Notes: a model not told the origin generated them from the letters alone. Shown: positions 47,475 to 57,316, numbered from the stretch's first letter. The stretch: DNA of 64,000 bases from Geomonas sp. Red32 (GCF_023652955.1 NZ_JAKLOY010000005.1:368723-432722); one strand, 5' to 3'. Translations and numbers: made by a program.

Positions 47475-49298
47475 TCAATTCTCCCCCCGGCCCTGGTCCT
47501 GCAGCCTACGCTGCAAAAGGGCCTTCTCCATTGCTATGCCGGCCTGGCTGAGGAATATCTCCAGCGACTCGGTATCGCCGATGGCTTTTTGTTCCGGCAG
47601 GTTATCGCCGTAGAGGATGGCGACCACCTTTCCTTCGCTTACGATCGGTCCCAGGAAAACCTCCTGGGGGCGTTCCTCCCCGAGCTGCTCGAAGAAGAAG
47701 CGGTTCCAGACCGAGTCCTCGATGGCCCCCTTGATGGGGAACTTCGCCTCCAGCACGGTGCCGAAGAGCGAGGGCTCCTCCCGGGGGATCCGCAAACTGC
47801 GCACGTGGGAATCGGCGGAGCCGTCCCGGTCGTCGAGGCCGAACTGGCCCAAGCCCTGGATCACGTCCTTCTTGACCAGCATGATCACGGCGCGGTTGAC
47901 GAACTCGGCGGCGAAGCGGAGCACCAGGAGGATGATCCCTCCGCCCAGTTGCGGGTTGTTCAATTCTTCGAGCATCCCCCTAAGATGGGAGACGCCGATG
48001 CTCTGGTTGATCTGGGGAGCGGGCAGGGCGGGTTCCTCGCCCATCTCGAGCCTCAGCTCGTCGCCGATGTTGATCCGGCTGTCGGCTCCGCCGGCCGACG
48101 GCGAAGCGGCCAGGGACGCGGCCAGGTGCGGCACGAAGCCTGCGGCCGCCTCGGCGATCTCTCCCTGCCCCGGCTTGACCAGGACGGGGACGCCGAGTCC
48201 GCGGCAACGCTTTTGCCCCTCTTCGTTGGGGAAGTCGGTGACCGCCAAAACGGAGAGCTCGGGGAAGTTGGCCTTGAGGAGCTCGAGGAGCTCGAGTCCG
48301 CCGACGATACCGGTGCCGTCCATGCGCGGCATGACGAGGTCGACCACCACCGACGGCCGCTCGCCGTCGCGGTAGAGGGTGTCGACCCGGATCAGGGCAT
48401 CCTCGCTGCGGCCGGCCGGGTAGACGCGGTACCCCTGGCGGCTCAAAAGCGGGGCGAGCACCTCCAGCGTGCCGGGGTCGTCGTCCACCAGCACGAGCGG
48501 GCGTCCCCCCTGCGGGAGGCCGGCGGCGGGGTCCGGAGTCTCGTCCTGGGGAGCGAATTCGAGAGAGCCGCCACCGCCGGGATGGGCAGCGAAGGGGTCC
48601 ACCACCGCCCCGGCGGCCGCGGGCCGTGCCATCGGCTCGGGAAAGGGGACGTCGATTGGGGGGAGTTTGGGCGTGGCAGCAGCCTTCTCCTCCGGGACGC
48701 TCTTCTCCTGCAGGAGATCGAAGGCGAAGTCGACGTTCTCCTCGGATTCCCCCGAAACGTCCTCCCCACCCTCACCCGTCTCCTCGCGGTGGCGCTGCTC
48801 GTCGATGATGCGGGACCCTTCCATCGCCAGGTACTGGGGGTTGAGGCCCTGCTTCAGCATGAACTGCAAGGTGTCGACCGCGGCGTCGCGCTCGGCTATC
48901 TCCTGCAGCTCGAATTCGAAGGTTCCCTCGGCCCACGCGAAAAGGGAGTAGACCACGTTCTCGATCTGCTCCCTGACCACAGCCTCGATGGCGTCGTGGG
49001 GAATTCCGAAGCGGTCGATCAGCAGGACCCCCAAAAGCTGGGTGAACCCCTCCTCGGCCTGGATGCTTAAGGCGCGCTTCAAGGTGGGGAGGTCGATGAC
49101 CCCTTTCTGGATCAGCGCCTCGCCCAGGTTCTGCTGAAACGTAGTGGAGATGGCGCGGATGACCTGCCCGTTGCGGAAGATGACCCGAGCCTCCCGTCCA
49201 CGGCTTTGGAGGGAGAGCACGCCCGACCTTCTGCTCAGGCTGACGATCTGCAGGATCTCGCCGAGCCCCAGGTCTTCCAGATTACCGACGAGACTCAT
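47475..49298 (-). CDS. DUF4388-receiver-GAF regulator
   Basis: A 607-residue protein and first gene of the chemotaxis-like operon. The N-terminal DUF4388 (PatA-like) domain occupies about 1-165: LGEILQIVSLSRRSGVLSL, then GTFEFEL. A linker follows, then a receiver domain (about 265-390; LVDDDPGTLEVL and VVDLVMPRMDG), then a C-terminal GAF-like region (about 420-600). DUF4388 proteins are abundant in delta-proteobacterial signalling. No DNA-binding or enzymatic output is visible, so it probably acts through protein contacts. Confidence 0.85.
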   Translation of the reverse strand: MSLVGNLEDLGLGEILQIVSLSRRSGVLSLQSRGREARVIFRNGQVIRAISTTFQQNLGEALIQKGVIDLPTLKRALSIQAEEGFTQLLGVLLIDRFGIPHDAIEAVVREQIENVVYSLFAWAEGTFEFELQEIAERDAAVDTLQFMLKQGLNPQYLAMEGSRIIDEQRHREETGEGGEDVSGESEENVDFAFDLLQEKSVPEEKAAATPKLPPIDVPFPEPMARPAAAGAVVDPFAAHPGGGGSLEFAPQDETPDPAAGLPQGGRPLVLVDDDPGTLEVLAPLLSRQGYRVYPAGRSEDALIRVDTLYRDGERPSVVVDLVMPRMDGTGIVGGLELLELLKANFPELSVLAVTDFPNEEGQKRCRGLGVPVLVKPGQGEIAEAAAGFVPHLAASLAASPSAGGADSRINIGDELRLEMGEEPALPAPQINQSIGVSHLRGMLEELNNPQLGGGIILLVLRFAAEFVNRAVIMLVKKDVIQGLGQFGLDDRDGSADSHVRSLRIPREEPSLFGTVLEAKFPIKGAIEDSVWNRFFFEQLGEERPQEVFLGPIVSEGKVVAILYGDNLPEQKAIGDTESLEIFLSQAGIAMEKALLQRRLQDQGRGEN

Positions 49299-49378
49299 GG
49301 TTGCTGCTCTCTCATGTGGATGGTAGGTCTAAAATTCTCATCATACTAACTTATCGTATCCGCTAAGTAAAGAATGAT

Positions 49379-50701
49379 TTAGGACTGTTTCTTGTCCCTG
49401 CCGCGGAAAATAAGTTTCAGCGGAGTGCCGGTAAAACCGAAGGCTTCGCGAAACCGGTTCATGATGTAACGCTCATAGGAAAAGTGGATTCCCTCCGGCT
49501 GATTGGTGAAGATCACGAAGGAGGGGGGCTTGATTCCGACCTGGGTGGCGAAGTAGAATTTCACCCTTCTCCCCTGGGAAAGCGGTGCGTGGTTTTCCTC
49601 GGTCGCCTTGGAGAAGACCCGGTTGAGATCCGCGGTGGAGACCCTTTTGGCGTACTGCGCCATCACCAGGTCGACCTCGGGGATGATCTTCCCGGTCCGC
49701 TGGCCGCTGGTGGCGGAGATGAAGAGGATGGGGGCGAAGGGGAGGTACTTGAAGTTTCTCCGGATCTCCTCCACGAATTTCCCCATCGAGGCGTTGTCCT
49801 TGGTGAGGGTGTCCCACTTGTTGACCACGAAGATGCAGGCGCGGCCGGCCTCGTAGGCGTAGCCGGCGATCTTGGAGTCCTGCTCGGTGACCCCGTCCTC
49901 GGCGGAGATCACGATGAGCACCACGTCGGCCCGTTCGATGGCGCGCAGGGCGTCCATGACCGAGTATTTCTCGATCTTCTCGACCGTCTTCCCCTTGCGC
50001 CGGATGCCGGCGGTGTCGATCAGGATGTACGGCTTCTTGTTGACCGTGAAGCGGGTATCGACCGAGTCGCGGGTGGTTCCGGCGGTGGGGTTCGCGACCA
50101 CGCGCTCGTAGCCGAGCAGGCGGTTGACCAGGGTGGACTTGCCGACGTTGGGGCGCCCCACCACGGCGATCTTGGTGGTCTCCTCGTCGGCCGCTTTGCC
50201 GGTGTCCTGGGGAAGAACCGCAATGACGTCGTCCATCAGGTCGCCCACGCCCCGGTTGTGCTCGGCGGAGATGGTGTAGATCTGGTCGATCCCCAGCGAG
50301 TAGAAGTCGCCGGCCGCGGCCTCCTGGCTGTCGCCGTCCACCTTGTTGATGATGAAGAAGATCGGCTTTTTGACCCGCCTGAGCATCTCCACCACCTCGG
50401 TGTCGGCCGGGGTGAGGCCGTCGCGGGCGTCCATCACGAAGAGGACCAGGTCCGCCTCGTCCATGGCGAAGCGGGACTGCTCGCGCATCTGCTGGAGCAT
50501 CCGGTCGTTGGTTTCCGGCTCGAAGCCGCCGGTGTCGACCAGGATGAAGGGGACGTCGAAGCGGTTCACCTCGGCGTAGTTGCGGTCCCGGGTGACACCG
50601 GGCATGTCGTCGACCATCGCCTTGCGGCGCCCGACCAGACGGTTAAAAAGGGTGGACTTCCCCACGTTGGGGCGCCCGACGATGGCAATGATTGGTTTCA
50701 T
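49379..50701 (-). CDS. der: Ribosome-assembly GTPase Der (EngA)
   Basis: A 440-residue GTPase with two tandem G domains and a KH-like C-terminal domain, required for 50S subunit maturation. G1 motifs GRPNVGKST occur at about 8-16 and again near 183-191. G3 is DTGGF and DTAGI; G4 is NKVD and NKWD. The last 90 residues form the KH-like domain. AGGA three bases before the ATG supports the start. It is monocistronic on the minus strand. Confidence 0.97.
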   Translation of the reverse strand: MKPIIAIVGRPNVGKSTLFNRLVGRRKAMVDDMPGVTRDRNYAEVNRFDVPFILVDTGGFEPETNDRMLQQMREQSRFAMDEADLVLFVMDARDGLTPADTEVVEMLRRVKKPIFFIINKVDGDSQEAAAGDFYSLGIDQIYTISAEHNRGVGDLMDDVIAVLPQDTGKAADEETTKIAVVGRPNVGKSTLVNRLLGYERVVANPTAGTTRDSVDTRFTVNKKPYILIDTAGIRRKGKTVEKIEKYSVMDALRAIERADVVLIVISAEDGVTEQDSKIAGYAYEAGRACIFVVNKWDTLTKDNASMGKFVEEIRRNFKYLPFAPILFISATSGQRTGKIIPEVDLVMAQYAKRVSTADLNRVFSKATEENHAPLSQGRRVKFYFATQVGIKPPSFVIFTNQPEGIHFSYERYIMNRFREAFGFTGTPLKLIFRGRDKKQS

Positions 50702-50991
50702 AGTTCCTACTCGTATGCGACACTTCTAAAGACTAAAAGGGCAACATTCTTTTTTGATAAGATTGCAGACAGTAACCGGTATTAGTACCATTTTGTGCGA
50801 CAACAAGCAAGAAAAGTCAGGTAATTACGTATACCGGTTAACTACATCTAATTCAGGTCCGTTTTTGTACTCTTTTAAGCCCTGCGAACTCCCCCCTCCC
50901 CTTCACGTGAGGCGCGGGGTGAGGACGGGGAAAAAGAGAAGGAACCCTTGTCCGAGAGAGTACGGGAAAGAGCGAACTAGTGAAAGGAGTT
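50702..50991. other. Divergent intergenic region between der and the phosphodiesterase
   Basis: About 290 bases serving as promoter region for both genes. A weak REP-like unit lies at about 50886-50935 (ctccccttcacgtgaggcgcggggtgagg). I see no gene. Confidence 0.45.
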
Positions 50992-51510
50992 ATGGTGAAA
51001 GAGTTTGCTGCCGGTGGAGAGGAAGCGGCGCACCTAATCGGGGTCATCTCGGACACCCACGGGCTCTTGCGCCCGGAGGCGGTGGAAGCGCTGCGCGGAG
51101 TTGAGCTGATCGTCCACGCCGGCGACATCGGAAAGCCGGAGGTCGTCGAGCAGCTCCAGGAGTTGGCGCCGGTGGTGGCGGTACGGGGGAACGTGGATAA
51201 CGGAGCATGGGCGGAGCCGTTCCCGTTCGTGCAAAGGGTGAAGATCGGGGAGGTCTCGGTGCTGATGATCCACAACCTGAAGGAGCTTCCGCTACGGGCG
51301 CCGGGGGAGAGCGGCCGGGTGATCGTCTACGGGCATTCGCACAAGGCGGTCAACGGCGACAAAGACGGCGCCCTCTACCTCAACCCCGGCAGCGCCGGCA
51401 AGCGCCGCTTCGGCCTCCCGGTGACGGTGGCACTGCTGAAGATCGAAGGGGGAAAGGTGGCGGCGGAGATAGTCTTCATTGCAAGTGAAGCTACGAAACC
51501 TTCCCGGTAA
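50992..51510 (+). CDS. YfcE/MJ0936-type metallophosphodiesterase
   Basis: A 172-residue metallophosphoesterase of the YfcE type. Metal-binding blocks are GVISDTHG (DxH), HAGDIG (GD), VRGNVDN (GN), and GHSHKAV (GHxH). Such enzymes hydrolyse phosphodiesters in vitro; the substrate is unknown. The start is ambiguous: ATG 50992 or GTG 50995, with AAGGAG just upstream, or GTG 50980. Its last 20 bases overlap the convergent ABC ATPase gene. Confidence 0.88.
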   Translation: MVKEFAAGGEEAAHLIGVISDTHGLLRPEAVEALRGVELIVHAGDIGKPEVVEQLQELAPVVAVRGNVDNGAWAEPFPFVQRVKIGEVSVLMIHNLKELPLRAPGESGRVIVYGHSHKAVNGDKDGALYLNPGSAGKRRFGLPVTVALLKIEGGKVAAEIVFIASEATKPSR

Positions 51511-52948
51511 ATCCAGCCTCTTTAGCGGGGACCAGTTCGAGGTGGTTGGCGATGCAGGGGATGTCGTCTTCCGCGTGGTGGGTGACGTAGAGGAGCTGGG
51601 TCTTCCCGGCACTCCCCAAGTGATCGATCAGCTTCAGCACCATCTCCCGGTTCACGTCGTCGAGCCCCTGGCACGGCTCGTCCAGGATCAGGAGGTCCGG
51701 CTGCTTGACCATGGCGCGCGCCAAGAGGACCAGGCGCTGCTCGCCGTAGGAGAGGTTCCGGAAAGGGGCCTCGGCCAGCTCCTCCAAATGGAGCATCCTG
51801 AGCCAGTCCAGCGCGATCTCCTGCTGCTTCTTGGTGTAGTCGCCATAGACCCCGATGGAGTCGAAGAAACCGGAGATCACCGCCACCCTCACGGTCACCC
51901 CCACCCGGTAATCCTGCTGCAGCGCCGTCGAAACGAGGCCGATCCGCTTCTTGATGTCCCAGACGCTTTCCCCCGAACCTTTCCTGATTCCGAAGAGCGT
52001 GATGTCGTTGGCGTAGGCCTGCGGGTGGTCGCCGCTCACCATGGCGAGGAGGGTCGATTTCCCCGCACCGTTGGGTCCCGAAATCTTCCAGTGCTCTCCC
52101 GGTTTCACCGTCCAGGTAAGCCCGCTCAGGATCGCCTTCTCCCCGTAGCTGACCTTCACCGCTTTCATCTCGATGAGCGGCTGCCCTGCGGGAAGGGGCG
52201 GATTGACAGTGGCGGCGTCCACCTCGGGAAGCTCGGCGGGAAGCGTGTAGTGGAAGGCATGGAGCCTTCTCAGCGCCTCCGAGGCGAGGAGCTCTTCCTT
52301 CGGGCCGGTCATGATGAGGCGCCGGTTCTTGATGTATCCGACATGGGTGATTTCGGGGACGAGTTCGGAGAAGCGGTTCAGAAGGAGCACCACCCGGATA
52401 CCGCTATCCACGCAGCCGGAGATCAACATCTTCAGCGCGGCGCAGGAGGCAACGTCCAGGCCGTCGAACGGCTCGTCAAGAATGAGCAGTTCCGGATCCT
52501 GCATGAGGGCCTTGCAGACGACGATCTTGCGCATCTCGCCGGTGGAGAGGTACTTGATGCCGCGGTCGAGGATGCCGGTGAAGTTGAGCAGCCGGGCCAG
52601 GTCGCGGAGCTTTCTTTCCCCGGTCGGTTCCCCTTCCAGGATGAAATCGCGGGCGAGGGTCCCCTCGTCGATGTAGTCGAGGAAATCCGAGTCGTCGTTG
52701 TACCTTTCTATCTCGAGGATCTCGTTGACCCTTTCGAAGGAGACGTAGCCGGTGCGCGCGGGGAGGCGGCAGCTCCCGGAGGCCACCGGCAGCCGGCCGC
52801 AGAGGAGTTTCCCCAGTGCCGACTTCCCGGAGCCGTTGGCCCCGACGATCCCCCACTGCTCGCCCTTTCTCATGGCGAGCGTGATTCCCTCCAGCCTGAC
52901 CTCGTCCTTGATGACCGCCGTTACCTGATCGAGTACAACTTCTGACAA
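51491..52948 (-). CDS. Twin ABC ATPase, ModF/PhrA-like
   Basis: A 485-residue cytoplasmic protein with two ABC nucleotide-binding domains and no membrane segment. Domain 1 has Walker A GANGSGKS and signature LSTGEMRK. Domain 2 has GPNGAGKS and signature LSYGEQRL, with Walker B LLILDEP in both. Length and order resemble ModF (PhrA) of E. coli, linked to molybdate metabolism though not to transport. The molybdoenzyme genes in the window make that link attractive but unproven. The start is TTG with GGAG seven bases upstream. Confidence 0.85.
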   Translation of the reverse strand: MSEVVLDQVTAVIKDEVRLEGITLAMRKGEQWGIVGANGSGKSALGKLLCGRLPVASGSCRLPARTGYVSFERVNEILEIERYNDDSDFLDYIDEGTLARDFILEGEPTGERKLRDLARLLNFTGILDRGIKYLSTGEMRKIVVCKALMQDPELLILDEPFDGLDVASCAALKMLISGCVDSGIRVVLLLNRFSELVPEITHVGYIKNRRLIMTGPKEELLASEALRRLHAFHYTLPAELPEVDAATVNPPLPAGQPLIEMKAVKVSYGEKAILSGLTWTVKPGEHWKISGPNGAGKSTLLAMVSGDHPQAYANDITLFGIRKGSGESVWDIKKRIGLVSTALQQDYRVGVTVRVAVISGFFDSIGVYGDYTKKQQEIALDWLRMLHLEELAEAPFRNLSYGEQRLVLLARAMVKQPDLLILDEPCQGLDDVNREMVLKLIDHLGSAGKTQLLYVTHHAEDDIPCIANHLELVPAKEAGFTGKVS

Positions 52949-52984
52949 ACCTGTTCTCCTTGCTTGGTGATGCCGGGGCTCTAG

Positions 52985-53917
52985 CTACCCCAGCTTGCGG
53001 ACGAAAAAGCCGGTCATGCCAGCCGCCTCGACACGGCCCGCTATTTCGGCGGCATCGGTACCGTCAAGCGACCGCTCCCTCATGTGACCGAAGAGCTCCC
53101 ACCCCGAGAAGGTGTAGGTTTCGCCCACCTCGCCTAACGCCCCTTTGTGCTCGAGTCCCCAGGCAATGCCTTCTCCGCAGGCCAGGGTTCTTGGGAGCGC
53201 GACAGGATCAAGCCCCCAGGCCAGCCGCGCCGCATTGTGTCCGGCCAGCGTCCCGGTGAGGATGGCCTCGCTTTGGCCGCGAAGAAATCCGGCCTTGTCG
53301 CCGGCGCAAAAGACGTTGGAGAGCCCGGCCACCCGCAAGGTATCGCCGCACGGGAGAATGTCCTCCCTTTCGTCGAGACCGGCCAAGGCGGGGATCCCCA
53401 AAGGAGCGCCGAAGGTGGGACAGCGGGTGATGCACCTGCCGCAGTCCATACCGAGAGTGGAGCAGTTCCCTTCAGGACCGGCGGTGCCGGAGGCATCCAC
53501 GAAGGCATCGCCCGCCGCTTCAATCCGCGTTGATCCTTCTGCAACGGTGGCCGAGATGCCGGTCACCGTCTCCTGTGTGACCTGCGCGGTATCCACGCGG
53601 GCCTGAAGATGTACCACCACTCCCGCCAGGAGCAGGGACCGCCTCACCACGGGCTCGATGGTGGCGAGGTCATGGCCGGTGAGCTCGACCTGGCAATGAC
53701 GGTCGATCACCTGGAAGAGTGTTCCGCCGCCCATGGCAACCAGCTCCCCGACCACCGCAAACCGGCCGTTCACCCGTATGCCGCCCTCCACCACCCCGGT
53801 CCCCAGCAGCATGTCGGTCCGCTCGAAGAGACGAACGTCGCACCCCGCCTGCCGGGCCGCCAGAGCAGCCGCCGTACCGGCCCATCCGCCGCCGACGATA
53901 ACCACTTTTTTGGACAT
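52985..53917 (-). CDS. FAD-dependent oxidoreductase, TrmFO/GidA-like, with cysteine cluster
   Basis: A 310-residue flavoprotein. An N-terminal dinucleotide-binding fold has VGGGWAGTAAA (about 8-18), and the C-terminal FAD-contact region reads FCAGDKAGFLRGQSEAILTGTLAGHNAARL, similar to TrmFO but the protein is much shorter. Residues 152-166 contain four cysteines spaced C-x6-C-x2-C-x3-C (DCGRCITRC), a spacing that could hold an iron-sulfur cluster. AGGAG sits just before the ATG. Upstream on the same strand are DsbA-like and cysteine desulfurase genes. The substrate is unknown. Confidence 0.75.
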   Translation of the reverse strand: MSKKVVIVGGGWAGTAAALAARQAGCDVRLFERTDMLLGTGVVEGGIRVNGRFAVVGELVAMGGGTLFQVIDRHCQVELTGHDLATIEPVVRRSLLLAGVVVHLQARVDTAQVTQETVTGISATVAEGSTRIEAAGDAFVDASGTAGPEGNCSTLGMDCGRCITRCPTFGAPLGIPALAGLDEREDILPCGDTLRVAGLSNVFCAGDKAGFLRGQSEAILTGTLAGHNAARLAWGLDPVALPRTLACGEGIAWGLEHKGALGEVGETYTFSGWELFGHMRERSLDGTDAAEIAGRVEAAGMTGFFVRKLG

Positions 53918-54087
53918 TCGTTCTCCTGGGATGGGCGAAAGCAGGGAGGGAACTTTCGAGGACCTCGGAGGGTCATGACTTGGAAGGGGGGATCTCGTGA
54001 GTCTCGCTGCTAACTGCTTGAAATTACAGAATAGGTGATCGACTATAGATTAATGCAACGGACAAAGTCAAGTTAGAAACCGTTCGC

Positions 54088-55026
54088 TCACTTCAACCAG
54101 TAGGCGAGACCTTTCAAGGCAATGGCGTAGACACGGTCGGGTTTTGGGCCAACAAAGGCTTTGCCGTTGATGAAAACGGTGGGGGTGCCGAAGAAATTGG
54201 TCTTCAGCGCCTCTTCCGCCTGACTGTCCACCGCATCCCGAGTGGCGGGGGCGTCGAGGCAGCGGCTGATCTCCCCCCAGTCGAGGCCGAGCTTCGCGGT
54301 AGTAGCCCGGGCCCCTTCCAGAGTATCGAGGGTGGGGAGCTGGGCGGTGAAGAGGGTCTCGTTCAGCTTCCAGTACCGGGACGGGTCCTGCCGGTAGACA
54401 CAGTATCCGAGCCGGGTCATCAGGTTGGTCTTCACCTTGACCGGGTAGTCGATGAAGGTGAAGCTGGCGCCGTTTCTCTCCGCCAGCTCTTTCAACGAGT
54501 GGTAGACCCGCCGGGTGTAGGCGCATCCGTAACAGCCGATGACGACGATGCTCCCCTCCCCTTTCCCTTTGATGGTCGGGAAGGAGCGGAGATCGGCCTC
54601 CTTGAGGGTGAGATCCTCGACCGTAGTCGGCTTCTCCCGGCACCCGGCGTCGACGGCCGACACCGTGCTGTTTTCTCCCGATGGGTCGAGCAGGCAGAAG
54701 CTCGTTTCGTTGAGGCCGCTGCAACTCCCGGTGACATAGAAGAGATAGAGCCCGCGGACGGCGTAGACACTGCTCGCCGTGACGATCAGGAACATCGCCC
54801 AGGCGATCAGTTCGAAGTTCCGGTTGAGGAGGCGCGCCGCCGTCTCGGAGCGGTTGATGACGCTCCCGAGGATGCGGCTCTTGATCTTTTCGTCGAACCC
54901 GGTCGTGCAGGGCCGGAAGGTCACCCGGCGGAAGACGCACCCCCAGGCCTCCCTGGCGAGCTCACGGCTCCCCGCGCTGAAGATGCCGAAGATGGCCAGT
55001 ATGATGAAGGCGACGATGCAGAACAT
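54088..55026 (-). CDS. Membrane-anchored DsbA-like thiol oxidoreductase
   Basis: A 312-residue protein with membrane helices at about 2-19 and 72-98, then a thioredoxin-fold domain (about 155-310). Its active site is Cys165-Tyr-Gly-Cys168 (IGCYGCAYTRR), and TPTVFINGKAF supplies the usual cis-proline loop. Additional cysteines lie at 102, 111 and 129 in the segment between membrane and thioredoxin domain. This is the layout of VKOR-partner or DsbA-type periplasmic oxidases/reductases. It begins two bases after the cysteine desulfurase stop, so the two are co-transcribed. Confidence 0.82.
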   Translation of the reverse strand: MFCIVAFIILAIFGIFSAGSRELAREAWGCVFRRVTFRPCTTGFDEKIKSRILGSVINRSETAARLLNRNFELIAWAMFLIVTASSVYAVRGLYLFYVTGSCSGLNETSFCLLDPSGENSTVSAVDAGCREKPTTVEDLTLKEADLRSFPTIKGKGEGSIVVIGCYGCAYTRRVYHSLKELAERNGASFTFIDYPVKVKTNLMTRLGYCVYRQDPSRYWKLNETLFTAQLPTLDTLEGARATTAKLGLDWGEISRCLDAPATRDAVDSQAEEALKTNFFGTPTVFINGKAFVGPKPDRVYAIALKGLAYWLK

Positions 55027-55028
55027 GG

Positions 55029-56240
55029 CTAGAGCACCCGGTCGATCTTCCGCAGGGCGTCGAGGAAGATGCCGGTTTCTTCGACGGTGTTGTAGAAGTA
55101 GACGGAGGCGCGGAGGGAACCGGGGAGCCCGTGGGCGTTGAACCAGGAATGGACGCAGTGCTGGCCGGAACGGACCATGACGTCGGCCATCTGGTCGAGC
55201 ATCAGGGCGATCCGGTGTGGGTCGATCCCTTCCACGGCGAGGGAGAGGATCCCCCCGCGCTTTTCGGGATCGGCGGGGCCGAGGATGCGGAACCTTTTGA
55301 GGCCTTCGAGTCCCGCGGTGAGGTGGCTGTTGAGGAGGAGGTCCTGGCGCTGGATGTTCTTGAAGCCGATCTTTTCAAGGTAATCGATCGCCGCGCCGAG
55401 GCCGATGATTCCGGCATAGTCGGCGAGACCTGCCTCGAACTTCTCGGGCGGGGGGAGGAATTCGCAGCCGTCGTAGCTCGATGAGGAGACCGTGCCGCCA
55501 CCGACCATGAAAGGCTGCATCTCCTCCAGGTGCCGGTATTTGCCGTAGAGGACGCCGGTACCGGAGGGGCCGAGCACCTTGTGGCCGGAGAAGGATAAAA
55601 AATCCACATCGAGGGCTTTGACGTCCAGGCGCTGATGGGGGGCGGCCTGGGCGGCATCCAAGAGGACGAGGGACCCGTTGGCCCGGGCCTTCCGGATGAT
55701 TTCGGCAGCGGGAATGGCGACGCCATCGAGGTTGGAGCAAAGCCCGAGGGCCACCAGCTTGACGCGATCGTCCAGGTACGACGAAAAACGGTCGAGGTCG
55801 AAGGTGTTGTCGTCGCGGGAACGGGCGATCCGGATCTCGATACCGCGCCTCTTGGCGAGCATCTGCCAGGGGAGGAGATTGGAGTTGTGCTCCTTATCGC
55901 CGATAAGGACGACGTCGCCTTTCCCCAAGGGGAGGGAATTGGCGACGAGATTGATCCCTTCGGTGGTGTTGCGGGTAAAGACGATCTCCTCTTTGCGGGA
56001 GGCATTGAGGAAACGTGCCACGGTCTCGCGTGCGGCCTCGCACTGGCTGGCTACTTCATTGGCGAGGCGGTGCATGCTGCGGCCGCCGCAGGCCGAGGTC
56101 TCCTGGTAGTACCGGTCCATGACCTCGATGACCTTGGCCGGGCGCAGGGTCTGGCATGCGTTGTCGAGGTAGACGACAGGGCGCCGGTCTCTCTTCGCCT
56201 GAAGCATGGGAAAGTCCTGCCGGATGGCTTCCAGGTCCAT
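55029..56240 (-). CDS. Cysteine desulfurase, SufS-like
   Basis: A 403-residue class V PLP enzyme. Lys221 in SFSGHKVLGPSG binds the cofactor, Cys362 in VRSGQHCVHSWF is the likely sulfur acceptor, and the histidine in DKEHNSNLLPW is conserved. It mobilises sulfur from cysteine as enzyme persulfide. No other suf or isc genes are adjacent; instead the downstream partners are a DsbA-like protein and a flavoprotein, so it may serve a dedicated thiol or sulfur-transfer process. AAGGA six bases before the ATG supports the start. Confidence 0.9.
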   Translation of the reverse strand: MDLEAIRQDFPMLQAKRDRRPVVYLDNACQTLRPAKVIEVMDRYYQETSACGGRSMHRLANEVASQCEAARETVARFLNASRKEEIVFTRNTTEGINLVANSLPLGKGDVVLIGDKEHNSNLLPWQMLAKRRGIEIRIARSRDDNTFDLDRFSSYLDDRVKLVALGLCSNLDGVAIPAAEIIRKARANGSLVLLDAAQAAPHQRLDVKALDVDFLSFSGHKVLGPSGTGVLYGKYRHLEEMQPFMVGGGTVSSSSYDGCEFLPPPEKFEAGLADYAGIIGLGAAIDYLEKIGFKNIQRQDLLLNSHLTAGLEGLKRFRILGPADPEKRGGILSLAVEGIDPHRIALMLDQMADVMVRSGQHCVHSWFNAHGLPGSLRASVYFYNTVEETGIFLDALRKIDRVL

Positions 56241-56370
56241 GGCCGATCCTTTCGTACTTCATGTTTCTGAAACTGCACGATTAACTTTCCCACATGGTCT
56301 ACGATGCGTCAAATGAGGAAGTGAGTTCTTGGAAACTAATGGCGGGGTACCTTCCGGCCAATCGCCGCGG

Positions 56371-56418
56371 CTACTCGGCTACTCGGCTACTCGGCTACTC
56401 GGCTACTCGGCTACTCGG
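56371..56418. repeat. Six tandem copies of an 8-bp unit
   Basis: Six identical CTACTCGG units. The last one overlaps the stop codon of the EamA permease gene (56411-56413) and the other five lie in the 170-base gap upstream of the cysteine desulfurase gene. Slippage would change spacing there but not a protein. Confidence 0.95.
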
Positions 56419-57316
56419 CGTAGGCCAACCGGACGTGGCGCTCCCGCAGGCGCTTTACCGACAGCGGCAGCACCACGGCGCCGAAGATCAGCGCGCAGCC
56501 GAACAATTCGCCGGGGGAGAGCCGTTCTCCCAGGATCAGCATGCCGCCCACCATGCTCCAGACGGGATCGAGGGTGTAGATGAGCCCCGCCTTGGTGGGG
56601 GTGGTGAAGCGCTGGTAGGTATTCATAAGGGTGAAGGCGACTACCGTCGGGAAGATGGCGCAGTACACGAGACTGCCGCCGGAGGCAGCCGTGATGGAGA
56701 ACGGTTCCGCGGGGAGGATGGCGTACAAAACTCCTCCGACCGCCGCCACGGTGGCGAACTGTACCAGGGTAACAAGGTAGATGTCTTCGTCGGTCAAAAG
56801 CTTGGAAACGGAAATGATGTGAAATGCGATGAATAAGGCGCAGAGGGTAGAGAGCACGTCGCCACGGTTGAATCCCTCGACCCCGCCATAGGCCAGTTGC
56901 CACATGCCCGCCATCGCCATGAAGAGCCCGGCCACCGTCCACCGGTCCATCTTCTCCCGCCACAACATAAAGCAGAAAAGGGGAATGATGAGCACGAAAA
57001 GGTTGTTGAGAAATCCGGCCCGCGACGCCGAAGTGCCACTGACACCGAGCACGAAGGAGACGTTGGTGGCAGCCAGCGCGAAGCCGACCAGCAGGCCGGT
57101 TTTGAGCGTGACCAGGTTTAACTTCTTCAGGCGCGGAAGGCAGACGCCCCCCATCACGAGAGCGGCAAGGGCAAACCGGAAAAAGAGAAAGGTCACCGGG
57201 GGAATATCGCGAAAGCCGATCTTATTGAAGATAAAACTCCCACCCCAGAAAAAGGTGGATAGTACCAGCCAGAAGGTGGCTTTGGATGAACTGATCTGAG
57301 TGTCGTTTGCGGGCAT
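56411..57316 (-). CDS. EamA/DMT-family permease
   Basis: A 301-residue membrane protein with ten predicted helices in two EamA repeats (first SKATFWLVLSTFFWGGSF, second beginning near residue 150). DMT permeases export amino acids, nucleobases or other metabolites; the substrate cannot be told. It is on the same strand as the cysteine desulfurase, 170 bases upstream, with an 8-bp tandem repeat in between. Confidence 0.88.
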   Translation of the reverse strand: MPANDTQISSSKATFWLVLSTFFWGGSFIFNKIGFRDIPPVTFLFFRFALAALVMGGVCLPRLKKLNLVTLKTGLLVGFALAATNVSFVLGVSGTSASRAGFLNNLFVLIIPLFCFMLWREKMDRWTVAGLFMAMAGMWQLAYGGVEGFNRGDVLSTLCALFIAFHIISVSKLLTDEDIYLVTLVQFATVAAVGGVLYAILPAEPFSITAASGGSLVYCAIFPTVVAFTLMNTYQRFTTPTKAGLIYTLDPVWSMVGGMLILGERLSPGELFGCALIFGAVVLPLSVKRLRERHVRLAYAE

